Below are positions 52,196-61,439 of a stretch of 64,000 nucleotides of DNA, piece by piece. Made by a program: the position numbers and the translations under genes. How positions within the stretch are numbered: the first letter of the stretch is position 1; every line of letters begins with the position of its first letter. This DNA comes from Flavobacteriaceae bacterium (lineage in GTDB: Bacteria > Bacteroidota > Bacteroidia > Flavobacteriales > Flavobacteriaceae), in NCBI GenBank assembly GCA_018402135.1, contig JAGYJF010000003.1, forward strand, positions 62,001-126,000, given 5' to 3'. The notes below the pieces were generated by a model that saw only the letters and a program-made list of their open reading frames with translations, did no database searches and was not told the DNA's origin.

Positions 52196-53463
52196 TTAGA
52201 ATTTTCGTGTTCTTCCAAGTCTTTTCTTAAATCCAATCTTCTAAATGATGGAGAGAAAAATGCCGTACTCACAGCTGTAATTAGAGTCATGGTGCCGCCA
52301 AACACAACTGCTGTAACAGTTCCCATTAATTTAGCTGTTAGACCACTTTCAAAAGCGCCCAATTCATTAGAGGAACCAACAAACATTGAGTTTACAGAAG
52401 ACACTCGGCCTCGCATATGGTCTGGTGTTTTAAGTTGAAGAATGGTTTGTCTGATCACCATCGAAACACCATCCGTAACACCACTTAAAAATAGTGCAAC
52501 AACCGATACCCAAAATATGGTGGAAACGCCGAAAATAATAATACAAACACCAAAACCGAAAACAGCTGCCAAGAGTTTGAGTCCGGCATTTTTACTAATT
52601 GGTAAGTAAGCCGTGGCGAGCATGGTTAAAAATGCCCCTACCGCTGGTGCGGCCCTTAAAACACCAAAGCCTTCAGGACCAACTTCCAAAATATCCTGTG
52701 CATAAATAGGTAATAGAGCGACTGCCCCACCAAATAAAACCGCTACCATATCCAAGGTAATTGCCCCTAAAATAGCCTTTGTTTTAAATACAAAATTTAA
52801 ACCTTCTTTAAGGCTTTGCATAACTGGCTCACCTATTTTCGGATTCAAAATTGGTTTTCTGTTTATTTTGAAGAGTGTTAAAAATGCCAAGACTACTAAT
52901 CCAAATACTACAGAAAGCGTCCAATGTACACCAATCCAGTTAATGAAAATTCCAGCTGTTGCAGGTCCGAGCACGTTGGCCATTTGCCAAGTAGAGCTGC
53001 TCCAGGTAGCTGCATTTGGATAAATTTTCTTCGGAACAATAAGTGCAACTAATGAAAATATAGTAGGGCCAAAAAACGATCTTACAAATCCTCCAAAAAA
53101 CACCAGCGCATAAATACAATACAAAATGTGATTAGTTTCCCAAGTGCCAACAACTTCTGGCCATGTAAGCAAAAACAGACCCAAACTAATTAACGAAAAG
53201 GCGCCTATGCATAACAGTAATAAGTTGCGCTTTTCCTTCTGATCAACAATATGTCCAGCAAAAAGCGCCATTGACAAGGCTGGAATGATTTCCATGAGTC
53301 CAATTAAACCTAAGGATAGCGGATCTTTAGTGATGGAGTAAACTTGCCATTCAATTACAATAAATTGCATGCTCCAAGCAAAAACCAGTGCAAAACGCAC
53401 CAATAAAAAAATGTTGAATTCCTTGATGCGCAGCGCGGCATAAGGGTCTTTTTTATTACTCAT
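52192..53463 (-). CDS. Major facilitator superfamily transporter
   Basis: A 423-residue inner-membrane protein with about twelve hydrophobic segments. It has the Enterobactin-exporter-like layout (IIEWQVYSITKDPLSLGLIGLMEIIPALSMALFAGHIVDQKEKRN) with the motif A-like DQKEKRN loop and the later MVIRQTILQLKTPDHMRGRVSSVNSM, which is typical of EntS/MFS_3 exporters. The substrate is unknown. Transcription appears independent of recJ (exact TAAATTTG box upstream). Confidence 0.9.
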   Translation of the reverse strand: MSNKKDPYAALRIKEFNIFLLVRFALVFAWSMQFIVIEWQVYSITKDPLSLGLIGLMEIIPALSMALFAGHIVDQKEKRNLLLLCIGAFSLISLGLFLLTWPEVVGTWETNHILYCIYALVFFGGFVRSFFGPTIFSLVALIVPKKIYPNAATWSSSTWQMANVLGPATAGIFINWIGVHWTLSVVFGLVVLAFLTLFKINRKPILNPKIGEPVMQSLKEGLNFVFKTKAILGAITLDMVAVLFGGAVALLPIYAQDILEVGPEGFGVLRAAPAVGAFLTMLATAYLPISKNAGLKLLAAVFGFGVCIIIFGVSTIFWVSVVALFLSGVTDGVSMVIRQTILQLKTPDHMRGRVSSVNSMFVGSSNELGAFESGLTAKLMGTVTAVVFGGTMTLITAVSTAFFSPSFRRLDLRKDLEEHENSN

Positions 53464-53492
53464 TCAGTTTTATTGGACTTTTTAAATTTTGC

Positions 53493-53500
53493 CAAATTTA
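53493..53500 (-). promoter_or_regulatory. Putative -7 element of the MFS gene
   Basis: The minus strand reads TAAATTTG, an exact TAnnTTTG match, 30 bases before the start codon. Confidence 0.4.
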
Positions 53501-53552
53501 ATCTAAGCAACTCGTTTCGCGGTGTATTATTGACTAAAAATAAATCAACTTT

Positions 53553-55250
53553 TTATAAAACATATTCAATATCCTTTAGCTTAAGTTGTAAACTCACATT
53601 GCCATTCCATTCGTTTTCATCTATGGAATAAACTGCGCTAAAGGGTTCGCGATTCGCCACCAATTCATATTTATGGCCTAAATTAAATCCGATGGCAACA
53701 ATTCTTTCGGCATTTGCTTGTGAAACTGTTATTCGTAGATGTTTATCGTCTTCACCTACACATTTTCCGTAGCCGGTATCTTTAAGGTTTTCGGTCATAA
53801 AAACTGGGGTCATGTTACCGGGTCCAAAAGGAGCGAATTGTTTTAAAATGCGCATTAGTTTGTCATTTATGTCACGCAACTCAATTTTTAGATCGATTTT
53901 AATTTCTCGTGTAAGTAAACTACTGGTAATGCTTTTAGTAACTTCATCTTCAAAGGCTTGTTTAAATGCCTCGTAATTTTCTTCTTTTAAAGTTAATCCT
54001 GCGGCATATTTATGGCCACCGAATTGTTCAATGTGGTCGGCGCAAGCCTCTAAAGCATTGTAAACATCGAAGCCACTGACGGATCGTGCAGAAGCTGACA
54101 GTTTATCGCCGCTTTTGGTAAAAACCAAAGTCGGTCGATAATAAGTATCTATAAGTCGAGATGCCACTATACCTATCACCCCTTTGTGCCAACTTTCATT
54201 GTAAACCACAGTGGTACATCTGTTTTCTTCTTTATTGGTTTCAATTTGCAACAAGGCTTCGAGCGTGATTTGCTGGTCGGCTTCTTTTCTATCGGTATTG
54301 AATTGCTCTATTTCGGAAGCGAATTGAAGCGCCAATTCAAAATTAGATTCCGTTAAAAGTGTTACTGCATAATTGCCATGTTTCATTCTGCCAGCGGCAT
54401 TGATGCGCGGTGCGATGATAAAAACCACATCCGTTATATTTAATTCCTGCTTTTTTTGCTGGTGAATAATGGCTTTAAAACCAGCTCTTGGATTGGTGTT
54501 GATAACATGTAATCCAAAATAGGCCAGCGTTCGGTTTTCTCCCGTAATAGGTACGATATCGGCTCCAATTGCTGTGGCCACTAAATCTAAATATTCTATT
54601 AAATCATCAATCGTTTTACCTTCGTTTTGAGACAAAGCTTGAATGAGTTTAAAACCAACGCCACAGCCACACAGTTCTTTAAAGGGATATTCACAATCGT
54701 CGCGCTTGGGGTCTAAAACGGCGATGGCTTTTGGAATTTCACTACTAGGCCTGTGGTGATCACAGATTATAAAATCAATTTGCTTTTCTGTGGCATAAGC
54801 TACTTTTTCGATCGCTTTAATGCCACAATCTAAAGCAATAATCAGCGATATGTCGTTGTCATGCGCAAAATCTATTCCTTTAAACGAAATGCCATAACCT
54901 TCGTCGTACCTGTCGGGAATGTATGTTGCTACATGATTTGTTCGGGTTTTTAAATAAGACGCCATTAGCGCAACAGAGGTGGTACCATCAACATCATAAT
55001 CACCATAAACCAAAATATTTTCATTATTTGTTAAGGCTTTTTCAATGCGTGCAACAGCCTTGTCCATATCTTTCATTAAATATGGGTCGTGTAAATCGTC
55101 CAGGCTTGGTCTGAAAAACTTTTTGGCATCATCATAAGTTTCAATACCGCGTTGAATCAATAATTTTGCAATAATATCATTGACCTGAAGTGTCTTTTGC
55201 AAGGCTTCAATTTTATGTTGTTCTGGTATTGGCTTTAGCGTCCAACGCAT
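53553..55250 (-). CDS. recJ: Single-stranded-DNA-specific exonuclease RecJ
   Basis: 5'-3' exonuclease of recombination and mismatch repair. The 565 residues include VYGDYDVDGTTSVALM, ALDCGIKA and the DHH motif in IICDHHRPSSE for metal binding, then the DHHA1 domain (QFGGHKYAAGLTL) and an OB-like end. No signal peptide. It is one of several recombination genes in the window, with the AddA/AddB-like pair. Confidence 0.95.
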   Translation of the reverse strand: MRWTLKPIPEQHKIEALQKTLQVNDIIAKLLIQRGIETYDDAKKFFRPSLDDLHDPYLMKDMDKAVARIEKALTNNENILVYGDYDVDGTTSVALMASYLKTRTNHVATYIPDRYDEGYGISFKGIDFAHDNDISLIIALDCGIKAIEKVAYATEKQIDFIICDHHRPSSEIPKAIAVLDPKRDDCEYPFKELCGCGVGFKLIQALSQNEGKTIDDLIEYLDLVATAIGADIVPITGENRTLAYFGLHVINTNPRAGFKAIIHQQKKQELNITDVVFIIAPRINAAGRMKHGNYAVTLLTESNFELALQFASEIEQFNTDRKEADQQITLEALLQIETNKEENRCTTVVYNESWHKGVIGIVASRLIDTYYRPTLVFTKSGDKLSASARSVSGFDVYNALEACADHIEQFGGHKYAAGLTLKEENYEAFKQAFEDEVTKSITSSLLTREIKIDLKIELRDINDKLMRILKQFAPFGPGNMTPVFMTENLKDTGYGKCVGEDDKHLRITVSQANAERIVAIGFNLGHKYELVANREPFSAVYSIDENEWNGNVSLQLKLKDIEYVL

Positions 55251-55308
55251 AATTTCTAAAGGAAATAAGTTTAAAGTTTAAAAATCTAAACTCCAAACAA
55301 TTGGATAA

Positions 55309-55731
55309 TTAATTGATGTGATAATGAATTGATGTATTTACGGTTGCAAACTTTCTAAACATTTCCATAACACCGCAATATTTTTCTACAGATAAATTTA
55401 CTGCTTTTTCTATTTTAGCTGGTTCTAAATTTTTTCCGTAAAAATGATACTCAACTGAAACAGTGTGATAATACATGGGGTGTTCATCGGTAAGTTCGCC
55501 TTTAGTTATCATTTTGAAATCTGAAACTGAAGCTTTCATTTTTTCTAAAACAGAAACCACATCCAAACCAGAGCAACCAGCAAGTGCCGATAACATCATG
55601 GCTTTGGGTCTTAAGCCGTCATTGTTCCCGCCGTGTTCAGGCGAAGTGTCAATTAAAATTGTTTGGCCGCTTGGGTTATCGGATTCAAATTGCAAATTGC
55701 CTTTCCATTCTGTGGTAACAATGTGTGACAT
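55309..55731 (-). CDS. OsmC family peroxiredoxin-like protein
   Basis: A 140-residue OsmC/Ohr-fold protein with the two redox cysteines Cys53 (LAGCSGLDVV) and Cys119 (EKYCGVMEMF) that reduce organic hydroperoxides. Detailed resemblance is closer to the YhfA-like subgroup than to Ohr, so the peroxide role is only likely. It is divergent from a carboxymuconolactone-decarboxylase-like gene whose CxxC also suggests redox chemistry. An exact TATTTTTG box lies upstream. Confidence 0.88.
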   Translation of the reverse strand: MSHIVTTEWKGNLQFESDNPSGQTILIDTSPEHGGNNDGLRPKAMMLSALAGCSGLDVVSVLEKMKASVSDFKMITKGELTDEHPMYYHTVSVEYHFYGKNLEPAKIEKAVNLSVEKYCGVMEMFRKFATVNTSIHYHIN

Positions 55732-55761
55732 AATTGAATATTTTTTTGTTTCTTGTTACTT

Positions 55762-55769
55762 CAAAAATA
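55762..55769 (-). promoter_or_regulatory. Putative -7 element of the OsmC gene
   Basis: The minus strand reads TATTTTTG, an exact match, 30 bases before the start. The divergent gene starts 17 bases to the right, so the two promoter regions overlap. Confidence 0.45.
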
Positions 55770-55786
55770 CCAATAAAAACCAAAAT

Positions 55787-56374
55787 ATGCCACTTGTAAC
55801 ACCACTATCTCCGGATCACGATTTAGAAACAAAGTCGCTTGCAGAATTCTTTAATGAAACGCTAGGATTTTGCCCCAATTCTGTGCTTACCATGCAGCAC
55901 AGACCTGCTATTTCAAAGGCATTTATAAATTTAAACATGGCTGTCATGACCAACGAAGGTCGCGTAACTTCATCTTTAAAACGTATGATGGCGTGGGTAA
56001 GCAGCAACGCTTCAGGCTGCAGATATTGCCAAGCGCACGCCGTAAGAGCTGCTGAGCGTTATTGCGCCGAACAAGACCAACTCGATAATATTTGGGACTA
56101 TAAAACACATCCGGCTTTTTCAGAAGCTGAACGTGCTGCATTAGATTTTAGCTTGGCCGCTAGTCAAATACCTAATGCCGTAAACGAAACCATTAAAAGT
56201 GAACTTTACAAATACTGGAACGAAGGGGAAATTGTTGAAATGTTGGGTGTTATTTCTTTATTTGGTTTTTTAAACCGCTGGAATGATAGTATGGGAACCA
56301 CACTTGAAGAAGACGCTATTGATAGTGGTGTAAAAATCTTAGGAAAAAATGGATGGGAAAAAGGTAAGCATTAA
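55787..56374 (+). CDS. Carboxymuconolactone decarboxylase/AhpD-like protein
   Basis: A 195-residue all-helical protein with the AhpD-type redox motif Cys78-Arg-Tyr-Cys81-x2-His84 (SGCRYCQAHA), as in alkylhydroperoxidase-like proteins. AERAALDFSLAASQIPNAV and FGFLNRWNDSMGT are family features. A longer frame from 55475 would run antisense through the osmC gene; I start at the ATG at 55787. The divergent OsmC gene suggests a shared response to peroxides. Confidence 0.88.
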   Translation: MPLVTPLSPDHDLETKSLAEFFNETLGFCPNSVLTMQHRPAISKAFINLNMAVMTNEGRVTSSLKRMMAWVSSNASGCRYCQAHAVRAAERYCAEQDQLDNIWDYKTHPAFSEAERAALDFSLAASQIPNAVNETIKSELYKYWNEGEIVEMLGVISLFGFLNRWNDSMGTTLEEDAIDSGVKILGKNGWEKGKH

Positions 56375-56391
56375 TAAGCGTAGAACAATAT

Positions 56392-57063
56392 TTACTTCTT
56401 TCCTGCCACCACAATAACGATTTCACCTTTTGGTGGTTTTTTGGAGTAAAAATTTAAAACCTCTTGGGCAGTACCGCGAATGGTTTCTTCATAAAGTTTC
56501 GTAAGTTCTCTGGATACGGTGACTTGACGATCTTCGCCAAAATATTCGCAAAAATGGGCTAAGGTTTTAAGTAATTTATGTGGACTTTCATAAAATATCA
56601 TGGTACGCATTTCTTCAGCAAGGAACTGCAGACGTGTTTGTCTGCCCTTTTTAACTGGTAAAAATCCTTCAAATACAAATTTATCGTTAGGCAAACCACT
56701 ATTTACCAAAGCTGGAACAAAGGCTGTGGCTCCAGGCAAGCATTCAATGTCGATGTTGTTTTCTATGCAAGCGCGACTAAGTAAAAACCCAGGGTCAGAA
56801 ATTGCAGGAGTACCAGCGTCGCTAATAAGCGCGATTGTTATTCCGCTTTTTAGTTTATTTATAAGGCCTTCAACAGTTTTGTGTTCGTTGTGCATGTGGT
56901 GCGATTGCAACGAACTTGAAATCTCGTAATGTTTCAGCAACTTTCCGGAGGTTCGTGTATCTTCGGCTAAAATTAAATCGACAGATTTTAAAACCTCAAC
57001 GGCTCTATAGGTCATGTCTTTTAAATTTCCAATTGGAGTTGGAACAAGGTAAAGTTTACTCAT
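56392..57063 (-). CDS. rsmI: 16S rRNA (cytidine1402-2'-O)-methyltransferase
   Basis: SAM-dependent methyltransferase for C1402 of 16S rRNA. The 223 residues hold the tetrapyrrole-methylase fold motifs LYLVPTPIGNLKDMTYRA, AEDTRTSGKLLKHY, ALISDAGTPAISDPGFLL and LPGATAFVPALVNSG. The usual C-terminal extension is short, so it ends with KPPKGEIVIVV. It lies downstream of a REP-like palindromic element. Confidence 0.94.
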   Translation of the reverse strand: MSKLYLVPTPIGNLKDMTYRAVEVLKSVDLILAEDTRTSGKLLKHYEISSSLQSHHMHNEHKTVEGLINKLKSGITIALISDAGTPAISDPGFLLSRACIENNIDIECLPGATAFVPALVNSGLPNDKFVFEGFLPVKKGRQTRLQFLAEEMRTMIFYESPHKLLKTLAHFCEYFGEDRQVTVSRELTKLYEETIRGTAQEVLNFYSKKPPKGEIVIVVAGKK

Positions 57064-57078
57064 GTGTTAGTGATTGAG

Positions 57079-57164
57079 CGGTGTGTTTGAGCTCTGCTCC
57101 CAACTAAGTTGGGAGCAAGCGAGTAGCGAAAGCGCGGTGCTCACTTTTTTGTGAGCAAACACCG
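57079..57164. repeat. REP-like palindromic element with three nested helices
   Basis: Perfect hairpin TGCTCCCAACT-A-AGTTGGGAGCA (57095-57117), second hairpin TGCTCAC-TTTTTT-GTGAGCA (57138-57157), and an outer helix joining CGGTG..TTTG (57079-57089) to CAAACACCG (57156-57164). The 17 bases between the hairpins (57117-57133) recur with one change at 51346-51362 in inverse orientation. It lies between two minus-strand genes. Confidence 0.6.
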
Positions 57165-57167
57165 AGA

Positions 57168-57893
57168 TTAATTAAATTTAGATTCAATTATAAGCATAAA
57201 TCGTTCTTCGTAATCTTCCTTGCCTTTCCATTGATTGTAATCTGGCTTTACCATTTCTTGTATAAATGATTTGGCTTCTACATATGAAGTTGATGTGTTA
57301 AGTTGGGAAACCACGCGGTCGTAATCACCATTCTTACCATCAAACAAATGCTTAATAAAAGCAATTTTATCGTTTAAACCTATTTGTAAAGCTTTTGATT
57401 TTAATTGCTGGTTCAACGATTTTTTGATTTGCTCGTTGGTGTTTGAAACTGGCTCAAAAACTGGCATCTCTTCAAAACCAGCGGTTATTTCTTCAAAATC
57501 GTTTTTAATTCTGGTATGCTGGTTTCCAAAAAAAGCATCTACTTGCTGTGATTCATGAGGCATTTGAGAAACTATATCCTTTATTTTTTCCATCACTGGC
57601 TCCATAATACCATCATCTTCTACCTCATCTAAATTTATATAGATTTTATCCTCTCGCTCTATGGTGTCACTAATTTTATTGTTGAAGGCGGTATCTAACA
57701 TTTCGAAAAATGAGGAATCGCCACCAATTGTTGGCATATCGCCTTCAAAATTTTCATGAGCAAATTTTAAGACAGATAGTTTTTCTAAAAGCTGTGCAGT
57801 TTCGCTGTGCAGTTTTACAACATCTTCCTTACCCTTTAATTTTAGAATCCGATGTGCAATGCTCATTAATTCTGATTCTAATTTCTTTTTCAT
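57168..57893 (-). CDS. Hypothetical protein, probably coiled-coil
   Basis: A 241-residue protein with no recognised domain. The first 45 residues are helical and heptad-like (KKKLESELMSIAHRILKLKGKED), and a long acidic stretch follows (EREDKIYINLDEVEDDG). No signal peptide or membrane segment. It is oriented with rsmI but separated from it by the REP-like element, so an operon with rsmI is uncertain. I expect it to be conserved in Flavobacteria but cannot verify this. Confidence 0.75.
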   Translation of the reverse strand: MKKKLESELMSIAHRILKLKGKEDVVKLHSETAQLLEKLSVLKFAHENFEGDMPTIGGDSSFFEMLDTAFNNKISDTIEREDKIYINLDEVEDDGIMEPVMEKIKDIVSQMPHESQQVDAFFGNQHTRIKNDFEEITAGFEEMPVFEPVSNTNEQIKKSLNQQLKSKALQIGLNDKIAFIKHLFDGKNGDYDRVVSQLNTSTSYVEAKSFIQEMVKPDYNQWKGKEDYEERFMLIIESKFN

Positions 57894-57982
57894 CTTTTTA
57901 ATTTAAACTTTTGATATTTACTATTTTTATACCACCTTTAAGCAAACGAAAAAAGGCGACTATTTAGTGTTAAAATTACAAA

Positions 57983-58630
57983 ATGTTTCTCGAAAATACA
58001 GTAAATCATAAAGAACAATTTGGATGGATTGAAGTCATTTGCGGCTCAATGTTCTCTGGCAAGACCGAAGAATTGATTCGCAGGCTAAGGCGTGCGCAAT
58101 TTGCCAGGCAAAAAGTTGAAATTTTCAAACCTACTATTGATGTGCGTTATGACGACGATAAAGTAGTATCTCACGATTCGAATGAAATTAGATCAACCCC
58201 TGTTCCTGCCGCCGCTAATATTCCCATTTTGGCGGACGGATGCGACGTTGTAGGTATAGATGAAGCCCAATTTTTTGATGACGAAATTGTACGTGTATGC
58301 AACGACCTTGCCAACAAAGGCGTAAGGGTAATTGTAGCAGGCTTAGACATGGATTTTAAAGGTAATCCCTTTGGGCCAATGCCTTACCTAATGGCAACTG
58401 CCGAATATGTTACCAAAGTACATGCCATTTGTACTAGAACCGGCAATCTTGCACAATACAGTTATAGAAAGACCCGAAGTGAAGAATTAGTTTTATTAGG
58501 AGAAGTAGATGAATATGAACCCTTAAGTAGAGCTGCTTACTATAAATCTATGCAACGCGATAAACTAAGAAACCTGAAAGTAAACGATCCCGAAGAAGTG
58601 TCTTCCAAACAAAAAAACAACAATGGCTAA
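57983..58630 (+). CDS. tdk: Thymidine kinase
   Basis: Phosphorylates thymidine in the salvage pathway. The 215 residues include the P-loop GSMFSGKT (21-28), the [11 protein letters not shown] catalytic-acid block and the lasso region. The zinc cysteines of classical type II enzymes are mostly replaced ([20 protein letters not shown] instead of CxxC and CxxH). It overlaps alr by eight bases. The start could also be a later ATG, but the N-terminal [15 protein letters not shown] fits. Confidence 0.94.
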   Translation: MFLENTVNHKEQFGWIEVICGSMFSGKTEELIRRLRRAQFARQKVEIFKPTIDVRYDDDKVVSHDSNEIRSTPVPAAANIPILADGCDVVGIDEAQFFDDEIVRVCNDLANKGVRVIVAGLDMDFKGNPFGPMPYLMATAEYVTKVHAICTRTGNLAQYSYRKTRSEELVLLGEVDEYEPLSRAAYYKSMQRDKLRNLKVNDPEEVSSKQKNNNG

Positions 58631-59729
58631 AGCTGAAGAAACTGTTTTAGAAATTGATCTAAAGGCATTAACGCATAACTTCAATTACCTCAAATCTAAA
58701 TTAAGGCCAGAAACTAAATTTTTGGCCGTGGTAAAAGCGTTTGCCTACGGTAGTGACGCTATTGAAGTTGGCAAATACCTAGAAAATATTGGTGCTGATT
58801 ATCTTGCCGTTGCATATGCTAAAGAAGGCGTTGCGTTGAGGGATTCAGGTGTTAGCTTGCCCATTTTGGTGCTTCATCCACAACCTGTAAATTTTAAAAC
58901 ACTTATTGACCGTTGTCTCGAGCCTAGTTTATACAGCATGAATGTCTTAAATGAATTCATCACGATTGCAGAAAAAGGTGGGCAAAGACAATATCCGGTG
59001 CATATCAAATTTAATACAGGGCTCAACAGACTAGGTTTTGATTTTAGCGATGTTGGAGCTATAACTATGCAGTTAAAAAAAACCGATGCCATTAAAGCAA
59101 AATCGCTATTCTCACATATGGCAGCCAGTGAAGACCTTGATGAAATTGCCTTCACAAAACAACAAATTGTGCGTTTTAAAAATATTACCAAAGAAATAAC
59201 CAGTCAAATTGGATACCAGCCTTGGCTTCATATGTGTAACACTTCTGGAGTTTTAAATTTTCCAGAAGCTCATTTTGATATGGTAAGATGCGGCATCGGT
59301 CTTTACGGTTTTGGCAATTCTCCCATTGAGGATAAAAATTTCATTCCGATTGCAAGTTTAAAATCTATTATATCTCAAATTCACACTGTCAAAAAAGGAG
59401 ACAGTGTTGGCTATAACCGTGCATTTACCGCTAAAGAAATGACCAAAACAGCCACAATACCAATTGGCCACGCCGATGGTTTAAACAGAAATTACGGCAA
59501 AGGCAATGGTTATGTATCTATAAATAAACAAAAAGCGCCCATCATAGGTAATGTGTGCATGGATATGATCATGGTGAATGTGACAAATATTGAATGCACT
59601 GAAGGTGAAGAAGTTATTATTTTTGATGCTCGTCATACCGCGAACGATTTAGCCAAATCGGCCAATACTATTTCGTACGAAATACTTACTTCCATATCGC
59701 AAAGAGTTAAACGCGTATATTTAAAATAA
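58623..59729 (+). CDS. alr: Alanine racemase
   Basis: PLP enzyme making D-alanine for peptidoglycan. The 368 residues include the PLP Lys38 in [12 protein letters not shown], where most members have VKANAYGHG; the Asn-to-Phe and His-Gly-to-Ser-Asp changes are unusual but keep Lys and Tyr. The catalytic Tyr is in VGYNRAFTA and the PLP loop in [10 protein letters not shown]. It overlaps tdk by eight bases and so is translationally coupled to it, as in other Flavobacteria. Confidence 0.94.
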   Translation: MAKAEETVLEIDLKALTHNFNYLKSKLRPETKFLAVVKAFAYGSDAIEVGKYLENIGADYLAVAYAKEGVALRDSGVSLPILVLHPQPVNFKTLIDRCLEPSLYSMNVLNEFITIAEKGGQRQYPVHIKFNTGLNRLGFDFSDVGAITMQLKKTDAIKAKSLFSHMAASEDLDEIAFTKQQIVRFKNITKEITSQIGYQPWLHMCNTSGVLNFPEAHFDMVRCGIGLYGFGNSPIEDKNFIPIASLKSIISQIHTVKKGDSVGYNRAFTAKEMTKTATIPIGHADGLNRNYGKGNGYVSINKQKAPIIGNVCMDMIMVNVTNIECTEGEEVIIFDARHTANDLAKSANTISYEILTSISQRVKRVYLK

Positions 59730-59799
59730 TTAGCGTAAGTAAAATCTGAGAATTCAACATTTTTTACTATTTTGCATCATCCATTACTAACTAAAATTA

Positions 59800-60207
59800 A
59801 TGATTATGCTTAAAGAATTTAAAGAGTTTGCCATGAAAGGTAATCTCGTTGACATTGCTGTTGCTTTTGTTATGGGAGCGGCTTTTAACAAGGTAGTTGC
59901 CTCATTTACTGGCGGTATTGTTTCTCCCTTAATAGGATTAATATTTAATTCGGACTTTAAGGATTTAAAGTACACTATTAAAGAGGGAGTTGCTAATGAC
60001 GCTGGAGAAATTATTGGAGAAGTTTCTGTTTTATATGGAGATTTTTTAACCAACGTTATTGATTTCGTTATTGTAGCATTTGTGATGTTTTTGGTAATCA
60101 AAGGCATCAACCGAATGAAAAAGAAAGAAGAACCCGCACCAGAGGCACCAAAAGGTCCTAGTCAAGAAGAATTACTTTCTGAAATTCGAGACTTATTGAA
60201 AAAATAG
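59800..60207 (+). CDS. mscL: Large-conductance mechanosensitive channel
   Basis: Inner-membrane channel that opens in hypo-osmotic shock. The 135 residues start with MLKEFKEFAMKGNLVDIAVAFVMGAAF, the MscL signature, continue through the periplasmic loop, and have the second helix (VIDFVIVAFVMFLVIKGINRMK) with a basic cluster and C-terminal coiled helix (EELLSEIRDLLKK). The start could be the ATG at 59800 or 59806. It is followed by a strong terminator. Confidence 0.95.
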   Translation: MIMLKEFKEFAMKGNLVDIAVAFVMGAAFNKVVASFTGGIVSPLIGLIFNSDFKDLKYTIKEGVANDAGEIIGEVSVLYGDFLTNVIDFVIVAFVMFLVIKGINRMKKKEEPAPEAPKGPSQEELLSEIRDLLKK

Positions 60208-60227
60208 ATTTTCGATATTCTCAACTT

Positions 60228-60265
60228 AAACGGCCATTTTTAAAAAGAAAGTGGCCGTTTTTTTT
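60228..60265 (+). terminator. Intrinsic terminator after mscL
   Basis: Arms AAACGGCCA (60228-60236) and TGGCCGTTT (60252-60260) with a 15-base loop and a T run. Confidence 0.85.
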
Positions 60266-60288
60266 ATGCCTTCAATTAAATTAATAAG

Positions 60289-60296
60289 TACTTTTG
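60289..60296 (+). promoter_or_regulatory. Putative -7 element of asd
   Basis: TACTTTTG, an exact TAnnTTTG match, 16 bases before the start codon. Confidence 0.5.
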
Positions 60297-60312
60297 CAAA
60301 AAATCATACAAT

Positions 60313-61302
60313 ATGAAAGTAGCAGTAGTTGGTGCCACCGGAATGGTTGGTGAAGTAATGTTAAAGGTACTCGAGTCAAGAAATTTTCAAATAGATGAGC
60401 TCATACCTGTAGCTTCAGAAAAAAGTATAGGTAAACAAATTGAATTTAAGGGCAAATTCTTTAAGATAGTTGGTTTAGCCGATGCGGTTGCTCTAAAACC
60501 AAACATTGCATTGTTTTCAGCTGGTGGTGAAACTTCTTTGGAATGGGCTCCAAAATTTGAATCAGTTGGTACCACAGTTATAGACAATTCATCAGCATGG
60601 AGAATGGTTGAAGGTAAAAAATTAATTGTTCCTGAAATCAATGCCCATTTACTCACACGAGCCGATAAAATTATTGCCAACCCCAACTGCTCTACCATAC
60701 AAATGGTTATGGTACTGGCGCCATTGCACAAAAAATATAAAATTAAACGATTGGTTATTTCTACCTATCAATCCGTTTCTGGCACTGGTGTTAAGGCTGT
60801 TAAACAGCTGGAAAACGAAATGAATGGTGTGAAAGGCGAGATGGCCTATCCCTATCCAATTCATAGAAATGCTTTGCCTCATTGTGACGTTTTTGAAGAA
60901 AACGGCTATACCAAAGAAGAAATGAAATTGGTAAAGGAAACTAGGAAAATTCTTGACGATGCATCTATTGGGATAACTGCCACCGCTGTTCGGATTCCAA
61001 CTTCTGGCGGCCATAGTGAATCTGTAAATATAGAATTCGAAAACGAATTTAACTTAAGTGATATTAGAGCTTTACTCAGCGAAACTCAAGGCGTAGTACT
61101 TCAAGACAACACCGATACAAATACATATCCAATGCCAATATTTGCACATGGTAAAGATGATGTTTTTGTGGGTCGTATAAGAAGGGATGAAAGTACAACT
61201 AATGGTTTAAACTGTTGGATTGTGAGCGACAATTTAAGAAAAGGAGCTGCTACCAATGCCGTACAAATTGCCGAATATTTGGTAAAGCACCAATTGGTGT
61301 AA
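60313..61302 (+). CDS. asd: Aspartate-semialdehyde dehydrogenase
   Basis: Reduces aspartyl phosphate to aspartate semialdehyde for lysine, threonine, methionine and cell-wall diaminopimelate. The 329 residues include the NADP-binding VVGATGMVGEVM at the N terminus, the catalytic Cys126 in ANPNCSTIQMV, the SSAWRM stretch and His in IPTSGGHSESV. Length and motifs match the archaeal-type/Gram-positive-like ASADH subgroup common in Bacteroidetes. It has its own promoter. Confidence 0.96.
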   Translation: MKVAVVGATGMVGEVMLKVLESRNFQIDELIPVASEKSIGKQIEFKGKFFKIVGLADAVALKPNIALFSAGGETSLEWAPKFESVGTTVIDNSSAWRMVEGKKLIVPEINAHLLTRADKIIANPNCSTIQMVMVLAPLHKKYKIKRLVISTYQSVSGTGVKAVKQLENEMNGVKGEMAYPYPIHRNALPHCDVFEENGYTKEEMKLVKETRKILDDASIGITATAVRIPTSGGHSESVNIEFENEFNLSDIRALLSETQGVVLQDNTDTNTYPMPIFAHGKDDVFVGRIRRDESTTNGLNCWIVSDNLRKGAATNAVQIAEYLVKHQLV

Positions 61303-61318
61303 TCGAATTACAGTTGTA

Positions 61319-61350
61319 AAGAAAACATCCCATCCGTTTGGGTTTTCTAT
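61319..61350 (+). terminator. Possible weak terminator after asd
   Basis: AGAAAA and CCCA pair imperfectly with GGG and TTTTCT across a small loop; the T run is interrupted. A weak candidate. Confidence 0.35.
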
Positions 61351-61386
61351 TGAGCGGTAAAAAAGTGTTGTTCAACTAATTATTTA

Positions 61387-61416
61387 TTGTTTAAAGCAAA
61401 ATAATTGTTACTTTCG
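61387..61416 (+). promoter_or_regulatory. Putative promoter of the diheme cytochrome gene
   Basis: TTG (61387-61389), a 19-base spacer and TACTTTCG (61409-61416), one base from TAnnTTTG; start codon at 61440. Confidence 0.5.
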
Positions 61417-61439
61417 ACATCCAAATTTTACTGTAAGCG

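Noticed and set aside
55475-55786. An extended N terminus of the AhpD-like protein
   Set aside because: It runs antisense through the osmC gene; the ATG at 55787 starts the recognisable protein.
60649-61014. A 121-residue antisense frame in asd
   Set aside because: Frame lies wholly inside a well-supported aspartate-semialdehyde dehydrogenase and shows no recognisable domain.
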